NCBI GenBank assembly: GCA_021800645.1
Contig: JAJYYT010000107.1
Location: 1 to 6,927, forward strand
Source of the DNA: Actinomycetes bacterium
Lineage (GTDB): Bacteria > Actinomycetota > Acidimicrobiia > Acidimicrobiales > RAAP-2
Direction: 5' to 3'
DNA: 6,927 nucleotides
The translations under genes were made by a program, and so were the position numbers. Below are positions 6,056-6,927 of this stretch, piece by piece. The first letter of the stretch is position 1; the number at the start of each line of letters is the position of its first letter. The notes under the pieces are model-generated. The model searched no databases and had not been told where the DNA came from. It saw only the letters and a program-made list of their open reading frames with translations.

Positions 6056-6927
6056 CCGCCGCAGGTGGCGGCGCGCCGCTGCTCGGCCTGGGCGCGCAGC
6101 GCCTCGCGCGGCCGGACCGCCGGCTCGAGCCAGGCGTCGTCTGGGTCGACCCCGCCCTCGGGACGATCGTCGACGTCGTGCGGCCGGGCCACGGGCCTGC
6201 GGGGACGCGCCCCGAGGACGTCCCCGGACGGCTCGTCGACCTCGGCAACCGCACGGTGGCGCCGGGCTTCGTGGACGTCCACGTGCACGGCGGCGACGGG
6301 CACCAGACCAACGGCGACTCACCCGCAGAGGTGGAAGAGGCACTCGCCCGCATCGCGCGCTTCCACGCCCGCCACGGCACGACGGCGCTGCTCGCGACGG
6401 CTGTCTCGGACTCCCCCGAGCGGTTGGCGGCCACCGTCGCCGGCATCGCGCAGGCGGTCGGCGCCCCCCGCGCCGGCGCGGCGCGGGTGCTGGGCGGCAA
6501 CCTCGAGGGGCCGTTCATCTCGCCGGCCCGCGCCGGCGCGCAGGATCCGGCGTGGATCCGTCCGCCTGACCGCGCGGAGCTCTCGGGGCTGCTCGAAGCC
6601 GGCCGAGGAACGATCCGCGTCATGACCCTCGCGCCCGAGCTCGAAGGGGCAGCCGCCCTCATCGCCGACTGCGTGGCGGCGGGCGTCACCGTCTCCCTCG
6701 GCCACTCCGACGCCGACTTCGACACCGCGCGTGCGGCGTTCGACGCAGGTGCGAGCCACGTGACGCACCTCTTCGACGCGATGGCGCCTTTCCACCACCG
6801 GCGCCCGGGGCTCGTCGCGGCGGCGCTGCTCGAGCGCCGCGCCACGCTCGAGCTCATCTGCGACCTCCACCACCTCCACCCCGGGGCGATCGCGCTGGCC
6901 CACAGGGCCGCTCCCGGGCGCATCGTG
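6052..6927 (+). CDS. nagA: N-acetylglucosamine-6-phosphate deacetylase (NagA family), C-terminus beyond right edge
   Basis: A GTG at 6052, in a GTGA overlap with the SIS stop, opens a frame of 292 codons that is still open at the edge; full NagA proteins have about 380-400 residues. The family removes acetate from GlcNAc-6-phosphate in the cytoplasm. Visible motifs: APGFVDVHVHGGDG (70-83) with the metal-type H-x-H at 77 and 79; NLEGPFISP (150-158) with metal ligand Glu152; GHSDADF (217-223) with His218; ASHVTHLFDAM (234-244) with His239; RRPGL (250-254), likely with the phosphate-contacting Arg; and DLHHLHP (271-277), whose His274 corresponds to E. coli His251. The catalytic Asp (E. coli Asp273) lies outside the window. 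Odd points: the usual G-x-HLEGP has Asn150 for His, the usual K/R-G-A-H ends in Gln164, and the usual D-G before the second histidine is D-L. The family is sure; exact substrate less so. Confidence 0.92.
   Translation, partial: MTAAGGGAPLLGLGAQRLARPDRRLEPGVVWVDPALGTIVDVVRPGHGPAGTRPEDVPGRLVDLGNRTVAPGFVDVHVHGGDGHQTNGDSPAEVEEALARIARFHARHGTTALLATAVSDSPERLAATVAGIAQAVGAPRAGAARVLGGNLEGPFISPARAGAQDPAWIRPPDRAELSGLLEAGRGTIRVMTLAPELEGAAALIADCVAAGVTVSLGHSDADFDTARAAFDAGASHVTHLFDAMAPFHHRRPGLVAAALLERRATLELICDLHHLHPGAIALAHRAAPGRIV

Noticed and set aside
5255..6343. Long minus-strand frames opposite the SIS and nagA genes, including those up to 6923
   Set aside because: They encode low-complexity Arg/Ala/Ser sequences and are antisense to genes with clear catalytic motifs.

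Overview
The window is GC-rich bacterial DNA in which every gene strongly prefers G or C at the third codon position. It uses GTG starts freely and carries a sugar ABC transporter laid out in the usual actinobacterial style. An actinobacterium is the best guess, but no rRNA or other marker gene fixes the taxon.

Layout, left to right. Positions 1-175 (minus) hold the N-terminal part of a gene that runs off the left edge, tentatively a phosphoribosyltransferase-family protein. Positions 202-1113 and 1110-2111 (minus) are two MalG- and MalF-type sugar permeases joined by a 4-nt overlap. Positions 2185-3501 (minus) encode an extracellular sugar-binding protein. Positions 3502-3875 are a divergent control region of about 374 bp with an AT-richer core. 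To its right, on the plus strand, come an MsiK/UgpC/MalK-type ATPase (3876-5042), a double-SIS-domain sugar-phosphate isomerase/deaminase (5039-6055), and the first 292 codons of an N-acetylglucosamine-6-phosphate deacetylase (NagA family, 6052 to the right edge). The last two plus-strand junctions are also 4-nt GTGA overlaps.

Working model: the binding protein, two permeases and ATPase form one importer for an amino sugar or its oligosaccharide (N-acetylglucosamine or chitobiose type). NagA would remove the acetyl group from the 6-phosphate. The SIS protein would then convert glucosamine-6-phosphate to fructose-6-phosphate and ammonia. No sugar kinase, glycosidase or transcriptional regulator lies in the window, so phosphorylation and control must be encoded elsewhere. 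The substrate is inferred from the neighbouring catabolic genes, not read from the transporter itself.

Most noteworthy points: the NagA copy lacks two histidines that are usual around its metal-ligand Glu motif; the binding protein has no cysteine and so cannot be a lipoprotein; a putative phosphoribosyltransferase sits at the end of the transport operon; and the divergent promoter contains short inverted repeats over the likely -10 element. I found no mobile element, CRISPR array, RNA gene or clear intrinsic terminator. The window looks like a fairly ordinary amino-sugar utilisation locus with a few odd details, not a new kind of system.
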